DNA from: Bradyrhizobium genosp. SA-3
GTDB taxonomy: Bacteria; Pseudomonadota; Alphaproteobacteria; Rhizobiales; Xanthobacteraceae
Direction of reading: 5' to 3'
Assembly: GCF_004212635.1 (NCBI RefSeq)
Contig: NZ_PSRT01000037.1
Coordinates: 1 to 63,751 of the forward strand
DNA: 63,751 nt
Of this stretch, positions 43,240 through 51,507 are shown one piece after another. Made by a program: the position numbers and the translations under genes. The notes under the pieces are model-generated. The model was not told the DNA's origin, did no database searches, and was given only the letters and a program-made list of their open reading frames with translations. Position 1 is the stretch's first letter. Each line of letters begins with the position of its first letter.

Positions 43240-45005
43240 GCGACGCCTCCGAGATATGCCTCTTGCACCCGCGCGTCGCTGCGGATTGCAGCCGGCGCAC
43301 CCTCGCAGAGCTTCGAGCCGAAATCCAGCACGACGATGCGGTCGACCAGCGACATCACGAACTCCATGTCGTGCTCGACGATCAGGATGGTGAGATGATC
43401 CGCCCGGAGCGAGCGCAGCAGCTCGGCCAGCCTGAGCTTCTCCTGGCGGCGCAGGCCTGCTGCGGGCTCGTCCAGCACCAAGAGGGTCGGGTCTGCGGCA
43501 AGCGCGCGCGCGATCTCCAGGATGCGCTGATTCCCGAGCGGCAGGTTGCCGGCGAGTTCGAACGGCTTCTCGCCGAGACCGACGCGTTCGAGCTGCATCA
43601 GCGCCTCATGACGCGCGCTCGCTTCCTCGCGCCGATTGAGCCGGAAGGCGCCGGCGAGCAGACCCGCGCCGGTGCGGCCATAGGTGCCGAGCATCACGTT
43701 CTCCAAAAGGCTCATGCGCGGCCGCAGCTTGACGTGCTGGAACGTGCGCGCGATTCCGGCCTTGGCGATACGGGACTGCTCGTCTCGTGTGATCGGGCGT
43801 CCGGCAAAGACGATCTCGCCCTTGTTGACCCGCAGCGCGCCGGTCAGGCAATTGAACATCGTGCTCTTGCCGGCTCCGTTCGGACCGATCACGGCGAGGA
43901 TTTCACCCGACCGTACTTCGAAGCTGACATTGTTGACGGCGACCAGGCCGCCGAACCGGCGCTCGGCGCCGTCCACCTTCAAGAGCAGCTCACCGGGCTT
44001 CGGTTGCGAACGGCGGGGCAGGGGCGATGCCGGTTGCGGCCGCTTGTGCTGCAGTTTCGGCAGGTAGCGCGCGATGAACGGCACGATGCCCTGTCGCGCC
44101 CATTGCAGGAACAGGATGAACAGCGCCGAGAAGGCGACGATCTCGAGCTGCCCGGAGGCACCCTTGGCGATCAAGGGCAGATAGTCCTGCACGCTGTTCT
44201 TCAGCAGCGTCACGATGGCGGCGCCGACGACGCCACCGAGAAGGCTGCCGGCACCTCCGACCATCGACATCATCAGATATTCGATGCCCATGCCGGCATC
44301 GAACGGGCCGGGGCTGATGAAACGGCTCATGTGGGCGTACAGCCATCCCGACAGCGAGGCCAGGAAGGCCGCGATCACGAAAGTCACGAGCTTGATCCGG
44401 AACGCGTTGATGCCGAGGCTTTCGACCAGCGTGTTGCCGCCGCGCAGCGCGCGCATGGCGCGGCCAAGCCGGGAGTCCAGCAGGTTGTAGCCGAGGAAAA
44501 GGATGGCGGTCACGATGCCCCAGATCAGGAAATAGATCTGCGCGCTGGAGACGAGGGCGAACGATCCGAAGCTGATCGGCGGGATTGACGAGATGCCGTT
44601 GAACCGGCCGAGCCCCTCGACATTGCCGAACAGGAAGCCGATCGCCAGTCCCCAGGCCATGGTGCTGAGCGAGAGGAAGTGACCCTGCAGCCGCAGGGTG
44701 ACGAGGCCGAGAATGGTCGCAACGCCGCAGGTCAAGGCCACGCCGAACAGCAGGCCGAGCCAGGGCGAATGGCCATTCAATGCCGAGACCCAGGCCGTCG
44801 CATAGGCCGCGACCCCGACGAAGGCCGCCTGTCCGAACGACACGATGCCGCCGACGCCGGTGAGGAGCGCGAGCCCGATGGCGACCAGCGAATAGATGCC
44901 GATGTAGTTCATTAAGGTGATGCTGAACGGGCCGAGGACGAAGGGAGCCGCAGCGAGGCACAGGACGGCGGCGCCAGCGGCGATCTGAACGTGAAGGCGC
45001 GTCAT
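43236..45005 (-). CDS. LivM-LivG fusion: permease plus ATP-binding protein
   Basis: The product has 589 residues. Residues 1-310 are a LivM-type permease (LTGVGGIVSFGQAAFVGVAAY near 48). A proline/arginine-rich linker (about 312-335) follows, then a LivG ATPase from about 340, with Walker A GPNGAGKST near 373 and DEPAAGLRRQEKL near 511. In most bacteria these are two separate genes; fused versions occur in some alphaproteobacterial clusters. The start overlaps the LivH stop. One polypeptide therefore combines channel and motor. Confidence 0.93.
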   Translation of the reverse strand: MTRLHVQIAAGAAVLCLAAAPFVLGPFSITLMNYIGIYSLVAIGLALLTGVGGIVSFGQAAFVGVAAYATAWVSALNGHSPWLGLLFGVALTCGVATILGLVTLRLQGHFLSLSTMAWGLAIGFLFGNVEGLGRFNGISSIPPISFGSFALVSSAQIYFLIWGIVTAILFLGYNLLDSRLGRAMRALRGGNTLVESLGINAFRIKLVTFVIAAFLASLSGWLYAHMSRFISPGPFDAGMGIEYLMMSMVGGAGSLLGGVVGAAIVTLLKNSVQDYLPLIAKGASGQLEIVAFSALFILFLQWARQGIVPFIARYLPKLQHKRPQPASPLPRRSQPKPGELLLKVDGAERRFGGLVAVNNVSFEVRSGEILAVIGPNGAGKSTMFNCLTGALRVNKGEIVFAGRPITRDEQSRIAKAGIARTFQHVKLRPRMSLLENVMLGTYGRTGAGLLAGAFRLNRREEASARHEALMQLERVGLGEKPFELAGNLPLGNQRILEIARALAADPTLLVLDEPAAGLRRQEKLRLAELLRSLRADHLTILIVEHDMEFVMSLVDRIVVLDFGSKLCEGAPAAIRSDARVQEAYLGGVA

Positions 45006-46045
45006 TCCTCGATCTCCTCCTCGGAATGCAGCGATGCGAGCGATCGCCAGATCAGGACCGGGATCAGCAGCGAGAACACGATGACGTCCTTCAGTGCGCT
45101 GCTCTCGAAGGATGCGAAGCTTTCGAGGATGCCGACGCCGACGGCGCCGATCGCCGCGCCCGGATAGCTCGTCATGCTGCCGACGATGGCGCCGACGAAC
45201 GCCTTGAGGCCGATCAGGAAGCCGGAATCGTAGAACACCGTGTTGACGGGCGCGATCAGGATGCCCGATACGCCGGCCATGAGAGAGCCGAGGAGATAGG
45301 CGATCGTGCCGGCGCGCGCCGGTCGTATTCCCATCAGTCGCGAGCCGGTCCGGTTCACGGCGGTGGCGCGCAGGGATTTGCCGACCAGCGTGAAGTCGAA
45401 GAAGAGATAGAGTAGGCCACTGAACACGAGCGCTGCGCTGACGATCAGCATGGTCTGACCCGAGATCAGCACGCCGGCGAGCTCCATCGAGAGCGAGGTC
45501 AGCGGTTCGGTGCGGACACCTTCGGGGCCGAAGAACAACAGGCCCAGTCCAACCAGCGCAAAATGCAGGGCCACGGACACCGTCAGCAGCAGCAGCACCG
45601 TGCCGTCGGCGATCGGGCGGAAAACGATGCGGTCGAGCAGCGGAGAGATCGGCGTGATCAGCATCAGCGCCAGCACGAGCCTGACGGCGAGGGGCGGATC
45701 AAGGCGCATGGCAAGCCAGGCGCTGCCGACCACAGCCAAGGGGAGTACGAGATAGAAGAGCAGGGCGCGCGGGGCGAGACGAAGCTCGCCGGAGCGCGTC
45801 AACGACACGAGCTCGATCAAGGTTGCGAGGCAGGCCAGCACCACGACCAGCGCGCCCGTCCCCGGAAAGCGCTTCGCATCGAGGGCCGCCAGCGTCAGCG
45901 CAGTGAACGCCGCGATGTCGCCAAAGGGGACGAAGATGACCCGCGTCACGGTGAATATGAGCACGGTTCCGATCGCCACGAGCGCATAGACCGCGCCGGT
46001 GGCGATACCGTCGATCGCAAGTATGGCCGCGATATCGCTCGTCAT
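45002..46045 (-). CDS. livH: LivH-type permease
   Basis: This 347-residue membrane protein of the LivH family opens with IDGIATGAVYALVAIGTVLIF and has a coupling region TAVNRTGSRLMGIRPARAG near 230. It starts 43 bp after the LivK gene and overlaps the LivM-LivG fusion. It completes the channel. The C terminus ends with the acidic tail EEEIEE. Confidence 0.92.
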   Translation of the reverse strand: MTSDIAAILAIDGIATGAVYALVAIGTVLIFTVTRVIFVPFGDIAAFTALTLAALDAKRFPGTGALVVVLACLATLIELVSLTRSGELRLAPRALLFYLVLPLAVVGSAWLAMRLDPPLAVRLVLALMLITPISPLLDRIVFRPIADGTVLLLLTVSVALHFALVGLGLLFFGPEGVRTEPLTSLSMELAGVLISGQTMLIVSAALVFSGLLYLFFDFTLVGKSLRATAVNRTGSRLMGIRPARAGTIAYLLGSLMAGVSGILIAPVNTVFYDSGFLIGLKAFVGAIVGSMTSYPGAAIGAVGVGILESFASFESSALKDVIVFSLLIPVLIWRSLASLHSEEEIEE

Positions 46046-46088
46046 TGAGACGCTATCCCCCTTCTGATTGCCGCCCCTTGGTCCTGCT

Positions 46089-47237
46089 TTACGGCGCGTA
46101 CTTCCAGGCGCCGCCGGTGAGGCGAACGACGACGAGGGAGCGCTCGTCGACGCCAGTCACGGCGCCCGGCTTGAAGTTGTAGACGGCATGTACGCCCGGA
46201 AGCTCCTTGGTGCTGAGGATCGCATCGCGCAGGGCAGCGCGGAATTCGACCGTGCCGGGTTTCGCGGTCTTGAGCGCCCGCTCGGCGGCGTTAGCGAAGA
46301 TCAGCCAGGCGTCGAAGGAATAGGCCGAGAAACCGTCCGTGGTCGGAATGTTGTGGGTCTTCTGGTAGACGCTGCGGAAATCCAGCGCGATCTTCTTGGC
46401 GAAGTGCTCGTCGGGCAGCTGTTCGGCGACGATCACGGGCCCGGCCGAGACTTGAATTCCGTCCGCCGCCTTGCCGCCCACGTTGACGAAGTCCGGATTG
46501 ACCAGCGCCACCGTGCCGTAGGTGTTGCCCTTGAAGCCACGCTCGGCAAGGCTGAGAAGGGGGAGTGCGCCTTGCGTGCCGGAGCCTCCGATCAGCACGG
46601 CATCGGGCCGCGCAGCCATTACCTTGAGGATTTGCGCGGTGACCGAGGTGTCGGTGCGGGCATAGCGCTCGTTGGTCTGGATCTTGAGGTCGTCGGTCGC
46701 CTCGGCCGCCTTGGCGCCGTTGTAGACGAGGTCGCCCCATGCATCCGAGAAGCCGATATAGCCGATATTCTTCTTGCCATCGCGCTTCATGCGATCGGCG
46801 ATGATCTTGACGAGCAGCGACGCCGGCTGTGGTACCGAGACCACCCACTGCTCAGGCGTATCGGGCAGCTTGACGATCGGCGAGACCGCGATCATCGGCA
46901 CCTTCAATTCGCTCGCCACTGCCGCCATGGCGATCGTCGATGGCGCGGTTGCGGTGCCGATCAGCAGATCCACCTTCTCTTCTTCCACCAGCTTGCGCGC
47001 GTTGCGCGTCGCAGCCGACGGATCGGACCCGTCGTCGAGCTGGATCAGGCGAATGGTCTCGCCATTGATCGACTTCCTGTATTCGTAGGCGGCGTTGATG
47101 CCGCGCCCGTAGGGGATCCCGATCGAGGAGCCGTTGCCGCTCAGCGAAGTGACAAATCCGATGGTGATGTCGGCCTGCGCGGCCGGTGCGACGACAATTC
47201 CAGCCACAAGTGCAAGTAAGCTCACGATCTTGCGCAT
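46089..47237 (-). CDS. LivK-type substrate-binding protein (paralogue A)
   Basis: The product has 382 residues. A signal peptide (KIVSLLALVAGIVVAPAA, cleavage after AQA near 22) is followed by DITIGFVTSLSGNGSSIGIP. The ATG at 47237 has the strong ribosome site AGGAGAAGG. The protein is a clear paralogue of the one at 52347-53504, sharing for example IRLIQLDD, ARKLVEEEKVD, PMIAVSPI and TDGFSAYSFD. As first gene of the liv operon it feeds LivH/LivMG/LivF. The ligand is probably the carboxylic acid or amide degraded by the divergent CoA operon. Confidence 0.93.
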   Translation of the reverse strand: MRKIVSLLALVAGIVVAPAAQADITIGFVTSLSGNGSSIGIPYGRGINAAYEYRKSINGETIRLIQLDDGSDPSAATRNARKLVEEEKVDLLIGTATAPSTIAMAAVASELKVPMIAVSPIVKLPDTPEQWVVSVPQPASLLVKIIADRMKRDGKKNIGYIGFSDAWGDLVYNGAKAAEATDDLKIQTNERYARTDTSVTAQILKVMAARPDAVLIGGSGTQGALPLLSLAERGFKGNTYGTVALVNPDFVNVGGKAADGIQVSAGPVIVAEQLPDEHFAKKIALDFRSVYQKTHNIPTTDGFSAYSFDAWLIFANAAERALKTAKPGTVEFRAALRDAILSTKELPGVHAVYNFKPGAVTGVDERSLVVVRLTGGAWKYAP

Positions 47238-47526
47238 TGCCTTCTCCTGCTTCGATAGGGATGTGAGTGACTGGATGCTGCCGGGCCCGAGCCCGAACTT
47301 CGAACGAATGGATCGAAAGCGATGCTGCAGCGCCGAATGTCGGCGCGACTGAAAAGACCTTTGCCTTGCGGGCGGCGCAATCATGCCCGGGCTTGCCGCT
47401 GCCGGTTAGCGCAGCCGCGCTCTGCCGCGCGTCGTTCAGGTTCGAAGACTGTCCACACGATCGAGTCTCTCAAGAACGTGCCCTGCAACACTATTGTTAC
47501 GCCGCCAGCGCCGGTCGGCGAAGTAT

Positions 47527-47544
47527 TACTTAAAGCCTAAAGTA
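47527..47544. promoter_or_regulatory. TACTT/AAGTA inverted repeat in the liv/CoA divergent region
   Basis: TACTTAAAGCCTAAAGTA has perfect 5-bp arms (TACTT/AAGTA) and an 8-bp spacer. Arm length and spacing match TAGTT/AACTA at 55759-55776 near the MarR gene. It lies 290 bp upstream of livK on the minus strand. A role as MarR operator for the liv operon is inferred. Confidence 0.4.
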
Positions 47545-47560
47545 TATTCCGAGGAGGCGT

Positions 47561-47599
47561 CAACAGCATGTGACGGCTGTCTTCAAAAAAATGCTGTTG
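47561..47599. repeat. 9-bp perfect inverted repeat with 21-base loop
   Basis: CAACAGCAT (47561-47569) and ATGCTGTTG (47591-47599) can form a stem in the divergent region; an A-heptamer lies in the loop before the second arm. It could act as a factor-binding site or RNA structure. No function is assigned. Confidence 0.5.
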
Positions 47600-47718
47600 C
47601 ATACAATTCCGGCACCGGCAGCCAAATCTCGCGCTTTCTGTCCGCGCGCAATGGGTACGGCGGCCGTGGCGCCTCGGACCATAATCTTCGATGCGCCGCA
47701 CACATTTGACGCGCCAAT

Positions 47719-47736
47719 TAGTTTATGATTGAAATA
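47719..47736 (+). promoter_or_regulatory. Candidate MarR site in the promoter of the CoA operon
   Basis: TAGTTTATGATTGAAATA matches TAGTTTATGCTTAAAACA upstream of the acyl-CoA dehydrogenase gene (55918-55935) at 14 of 18 positions. It follows a possible -35 TTGACG (47706-47711) and precedes the first gene of the plus-strand operon by 55 bp. This suggests that both promoters answer to the MarR protein encoded at 55179. Confidence 0.5.
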
Positions 47737-47791
47737 TTTGCATCGACAGTCCGGCGACCGATCCTCCCATACCCGCTCGAGGAGAAGGACG

Positions 47792-48574
47792 ATGCGCATC
47801 TTCTGGCAGAGCTTCGTTGATGCGAGCCTGAACGCGCCGTACATGGCGCTGCTGTCCGAGTATCTCAACAACATCGCCGCGCCGGGCACGACAGTCCATG
47901 TCGAGGGCGTTTCGCCGCCGGATCGGGAGTTCGGACGACTTGCTGAACTGCGTTGCGCCGTCCAGGCGATCGACAATGGTATCGCGGCGGAGGAGCAAGG
48001 CTTCGATGCATTCGTCATGGGGCACTTCCAGGATCCCGGTCTGTACGAGCTTCGCGCGACGCTCGATATTCCCGTGATCGGGACCGGTGAGGCGACGCTG
48101 CTTGCCGCCTCGCAGCTTGGTCGGCGGCTCGGCCTCGTCACGCTCGATACCGTCTTCGAGGTCTGGCACTACGAGCAGGCTGAGCGTTATGGCCTCGGCG
48201 ATCGCGTCGTTCACGTGACGGGCCTCGACTGCAAGCCCGAGGATTTCGCAGACGTCTTCGCGGGCGATCAAGCCGCGCACGCCCGCATGATCGAGGATTT
48301 CGTCGCCTGCGCGCTGCCGCTCGTCGAGCGCGGCGCCGATGTCGTGATCCCCGCCGGCGTGCTGCCGGGCTTGCTGATCGGGCGAGAGCACGGTCTGAAG
48401 ATTAGGCATGCGCCGGTGGTCAACTGCGCCGCGGTGGCGCTGAAGAGCGCTGAGATGTGGGTGCAGCTCAGGCGCCTCAACGGTACCGAGCCGAGTCGCG
48501 GGCCGAGCTTCAAGCGCGCCAGCGCGCTTGCGCGCGACGATTTCCGCGCGATGCTCGCGCGCAACCGACGTTAG
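47792..48574 (+). CDS. Asp/Glu/hydantoin racemase-like protein without the catalytic cysteines
   Basis: The 260-residue protein has the Asp/Glu racemase two-domain pattern. GHFQDPGLYELR (77-88) followed by IPVIGTGEA (93-101) matches hydantoin racemases. The first catalytic cysteine (normally C-F-x-D-P-G) is H78 here, and the second (normally G-C-T-G) is replaced in PAGVLPGLL near 187-195. The ATG at 47792 follows GGAGAAGG. It leads a plus-strand run of seven genes. It may be a decarboxylase, isomerase or lyase of the superfamily rather than a racemase. Without cysteines, two-base racemisation is not expected. Confidence 0.85.
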   Translation: MRIFWQSFVDASLNAPYMALLSEYLNNIAAPGTTVHVEGVSPPDREFGRLAELRCAVQAIDNGIAAEEQGFDAFVMGHFQDPGLYELRATLDIPVIGTGEATLLAASQLGRRLGLVTLDTVFEVWHYEQAERYGLGDRVVHVTGLDCKPEDFADVFAGDQAAHARMIEDFVACALPLVERGADVVIPAGVLPGLLIGREHGLKIRHAPVVNCAAVALKSAEMWVQLRRLNGTEPSRGPSFKRASALARDDFRAMLARNRR

Positions 48575-48603
48575 AGCCCGCTGCAGCGTTTGGGGAAGAC
48601 GAC

Positions 48604-49032
48604 ATGATGACGCCTGAGAAGATCCTGTACGAAACCGAAGTCACGGCCACGGGGGGCCGCGACGGCAAGGCAGCGAGCTCCGACGGATCGCTGTCGGTGT
48701 CGCTGTCGCTGCCGAAATCGCTGGGTGGCCCCGGAGGCGAGGGCACGAACCCGGAGCAGCTCTTTGCGGCCGGCTATGCCGCGTGCTTTCTTGGTGCGGT
48801 CAAGCTCGTCGCGCGCACCAAGAAGGTCGTGCCGGCCGCGGAGCCTTCGGTGACGGCGAAGGTCGCGATGGGGCCCGTGCCCGTCGGTTATGCGCTCGCC
48901 GTCGAGCTGAAGGTCAGGCTGCCCGGTGTCGAGACTTCGGTGGCGGAAGCCATCGTTGCCGGCGCGCACGAACGCTGCCCCTATTCGAACGCGACTCGCG
49001 GCAATATCGATGTGAAGCTGACGGTGATCTGA
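48604..49032 (+). CDS. ohr: Organic hydroperoxide resistance protein (Ohr/OsmC family)
   Basis: The 142-residue Ohr-type peroxidase has its two redox cysteines in AAGYAACFLGA (near 60) and HERCPYSNATRGNIDVKL (near 124). NPEQLFAAGYAACF is the Ohr hallmark. It reduces organic hydroperoxides using lipoyl thiols. It lies 29 bp after the racemase-like gene inside a CoA catabolic operon, which is unusual: ohr normally pairs with ohrR. The MarR at 55179 is not an obvious OhrR (no evident N-terminal sensing cysteine). It may protect against peroxides made by the acyl-CoA or aromatic chemistry. Confidence 0.9.
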   Translation: MMTPEKILYETEVTATGGRDGKAASSDGSLSVSLSLPKSLGGPGGEGTNPEQLFAAGYAACFLGAVKLVARTKKVVPAAEPSVTAKVAMGPVPVGYALAVELKVRLPGVETSVAEAIVAGAHERCPYSNATRGNIDVKLTVI

Positions 49033-49057
49033 GGCGGATGGACAGGACAGGCGGCCG

Positions 49058-50236
49058 GTGACGAATTCGCTGCGCGTACCCTATGACGGCATCGTGATGG
49101 CAGCTCCCGTCACGATACCCTATGTGCGCTACTCCATCGAAAGCGCGCAGTGGTGGATAGGTCGCGCCTTGCGCTCGCTCGTCACCGAGTCCGGCCTCAA
49201 GGTCTCCGATATCGACGGGCTGTGCGTCTCCAGTTTCACCATGGGCACGGACAGCGGCATCGGCCTGACGCAGCATTTCGGGCTCTGCGTGCGATGGCTT
49301 GATACGATTCCGCTCGGTGGCGCCAGCGCCATCGCGGCGATGCGAAAGGCGGCGCGCGCGGTTCAGGCGCGCGATGCCGACATCGTGGCGTGCATCGCCG
49401 GCGATACCAACCACGTCGATTCCTTCCGCCTGACGCTCGAGAATTTCTCCCGCTTCAATCAGGACGCGGTCTATCCTTACGGTGCGGGCGGAGCGAATTC
49501 GAGCTTCGCTCTCATTGCACGCAACTACATGCGGCGTTTCGGAGTCACGCGTGAGGACGTCGGCAGGATCGCGGTCGCCCAACGCGCCAACGCCTTGCGT
49601 AATCCGCACGCGCTGATGAAGACGCCATTGTCGATCGAGCAGTATTTGGCGGCGCGCCCCATCTCCGATCCCATTCATCTGTTCGACTGTGTGATGCCTT
49701 GCGCCGGCGCCGAGGCCTTCCTCGTGATGCGAGAGGATACGGCCGCCTCGCTGCGGCTACCGGCGGCAAGGCTGCTGTCGACGATCGAGCGTCACAATGC
49801 CTTTGCCGATGATCCGATGCAGGTTCGCGGCGGTTGGGCGATGGACGTCGGTGAGCTCTATGCGATGGCCGGCGTCAGGCCCGACGATCTGGACATCGTC
49901 CAGACCTACGACGATTATCCCGTCATCTCGATGATGCAGTTCGAGGATCTCGGCTTCTGCGGGAAGGGCGAGGGAGCCGAGTTCGTGCGCCAGCACGATC
50001 TCACCATCGACGGAGACTTTCCGCACAACACATCTGGCGGACAGCTCTCGGTCGGACAGGCCGGAGCAGCCGGCGCCTATCTCGGTCTCGTCGAAGGACT
50101 GCGGCAGGTCTTGGGAGTTGCGGGCCCGACACAGGTCAGGGATGCAAACCTCGGCCTGGCCTCGGGCTTCGGTATGATCAACTATGATCGCGGACTTGCC
50201 TCCGGCGCCGCGATCTTTGCCGGGCCTTCGCGATGA
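49058..50236 (+). CDS. Thiolase-fold protein lacking thiolase catalytic residues (SCP-x/Ltp type)
   Basis: This is a 392-residue thiolase-like protein. The nucleophile motif, normally A-C-A-S, reads G87-G88-A89-S90, so the cysteine is absent. The late GHP motif reads VGQAG with Q334 in place of histidine, and the C-terminal cysteine motif is also lost (ASGFG). The GTG at 49058 is the likely start. Its stop overlaps the start of a DUF35-containing protein, and DUF35 proteins are known partners of thiolase-fold aldolases and thiolases (Ltp2, BbsAB). I infer a DUF35-dependent retro-aldolase or C-C lyase on a CoA ester rather than a thiolase. Confidence 0.87.
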   Translation: MTNSLRVPYDGIVMAAPVTIPYVRYSIESAQWWIGRALRSLVTESGLKVSDIDGLCVSSFTMGTDSGIGLTQHFGLCVRWLDTIPLGGASAIAAMRKAARAVQARDADIVACIAGDTNHVDSFRLTLENFSRFNQDAVYPYGAGGANSSFALIARNYMRRFGVTREDVGRIAVAQRANALRNPHALMKTPLSIEQYLAARPISDPIHLFDCVMPCAGAEAFLVMREDTAASLRLPAARLLSTIERHNAFADDPMQVRGGWAMDVGELYAMAGVRPDDLDIVQTYDDYPVISMMQFEDLGFCGKGEGAEFVRQHDLTIDGDFPHNTSGGQLSVGQAGAAGAYLGLVEGLRQVLGVAGPTQVRDANLGLASGFGMINYDRGLASGAAIFAGPSR

Positions 50237-51474
50237 TCGATCCGATTGAACCGCCACGGCGCAAGAATCCGCTGCTGCGGACGCGCCTGCCGACCGCGCC
50301 GCCGCGCGCGCGCAGCAGGACGTCGCACGGCTTCACGCGCGCCGCCGCCGAAGGGCGTTTCATGCTGCAGCGCTGCCAGGGCTGCGGCACCTTCACCTAT
50401 CCGGCGCGAGAGGCGTGCCCCTCATGCCTGTCGGCCGCGCTCGCTTTCGTCGACGCGCCGGCTCGCGGCTTGCTGCTTGCCGAGACCACGGCGCGCGTGC
50501 CGAGCGACGTCTATTTCCGCGAGCGGGCACCCTGGCGCGTCGGCCTCGTCAAGATGGATTGCGGGCCGACCATCGTGGCGCATCTCCATGCCGACTGTAT
50601 CGAAGGCGCCCCTATCCGCATGTCGTTCCAGCTCGACAAGAGCGGTCAGGCGGTGGCCTTTGCCCGACCCGAAGGGGAGACCCCCAACATGGCCGACGAC
50701 AGGCAGTGGCGTGAAATGACCGCCGATCCCAAGTTTCGACGCGTGCTCGTGACCAACGGCCGCAGCGCTATCGGCCGGGAAGCTGCCTTGGCGTTGAAGG
50801 CCGCGGGGACCAAGACGGTGTTCGTCGGCATCGCGGAGCGGTGGCGGCCGTTTGCCGGCGAAGAGCTGTTGCGAGGGCAGGACGGCATCGAGCTCGTGAC
50901 CCTCGACGCGGCCGATGAAAAGTCGGCCGGCGATCTCGCCGCCGACATCGGCGGCAAGGTCGACATCCTCGTGAATACGACGGAGTATGTGAGGCCTGGT
51001 GGCCTATTGGACCGCAAGGGCGCCAGCATTGCACGCGACGAGATCGACCAGGCCTATCTCGGCTTCATCAATCTCGCGCAGGCCTTCGGGCCCGTCATGC
51101 GGATGCGGGGCGCGGATGGCATCAACAACAGCGTCGCCTGGGTTAACATCCTCTCCGTCCATGCGTTGGCGAACTGGCCCGCTTTTGGCGCTTACTCGGC
51201 CTCGCAGGCCGCGTGCCTCTCGCTCTCGCATTGTCTTCGCGCCGAACTCCGGCCCGGCGGCATCAAGTTGATGAACGTCTTCACGGGGCCAGTCGACACC
51301 GAGTGGTTTCAGACCGTGCCGCCGCCAAAGGTGGCGCCGCGCGCAGTCGCGCAGGCGGTCGTCGCCGGGCTCAAGGGTGGACTTGAAGAGATGTATGTCG
51401 GAGACGTCGCCGAGGAAATCCGGCAGCGCCTTGCGGCCAATCCAAAAGCACTCGAGCGCGAGCTCGACCGCTGA
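50233..51474 (+). CDS. Fusion of DUF35 zinc-ribbon/OB-fold domain with an SDR-fold domain
   Basis: The product has 413 residues. The N-terminal zinc ribbon has cysteines 48, 51, 62 and 65, followed by an OB-fold (about 75-148) as in DUF35 acyl-CoA-associated proteins. From about 168 an SDR domain follows. Its glycine motif is altered (VTNGRSAIG) and the catalytic lysine of YxxxK is glutamine (Y321, Q325), although S308 remains. The SDR half is therefore probably weak or non-catalytic, perhaps structural or ligand-binding. The start overlaps the thiolase-like stop (ATGA), so the two proteins probably form one complex. I have not seen this fusion described. Confidence 0.87.
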   Translation: MIDPIEPPRRKNPLLRTRLPTAPPRARSRTSHGFTRAAAEGRFMLQRCQGCGTFTYPAREACPSCLSAALAFVDAPARGLLLAETTARVPSDVYFRERAPWRVGLVKMDCGPTIVAHLHADCIEGAPIRMSFQLDKSGQAVAFARPEGETPNMADDRQWREMTADPKFRRVLVTNGRSAIGREAALALKAAGTKTVFVGIAERWRPFAGEELLRGQDGIELVTLDAADEKSAGDLAADIGGKVDILVNTTEYVRPGGLLDRKGASIARDEIDQAYLGFINLAQAFGPVMRMRGADGINNSVAWVNILSVHALANWPAFGAYSASQAACLSLSHCLRAELRPGGIKLMNVFTGPVDTEWFQTVPPPKVAPRAVAQAVVAGLKGGLEEMYVGDVAEEIRQRLAANPKALERELDR

Positions 51475-51507
51475 ACGGCCAATTCGATCAAGCTGGAGGA
51501 CGCGACA

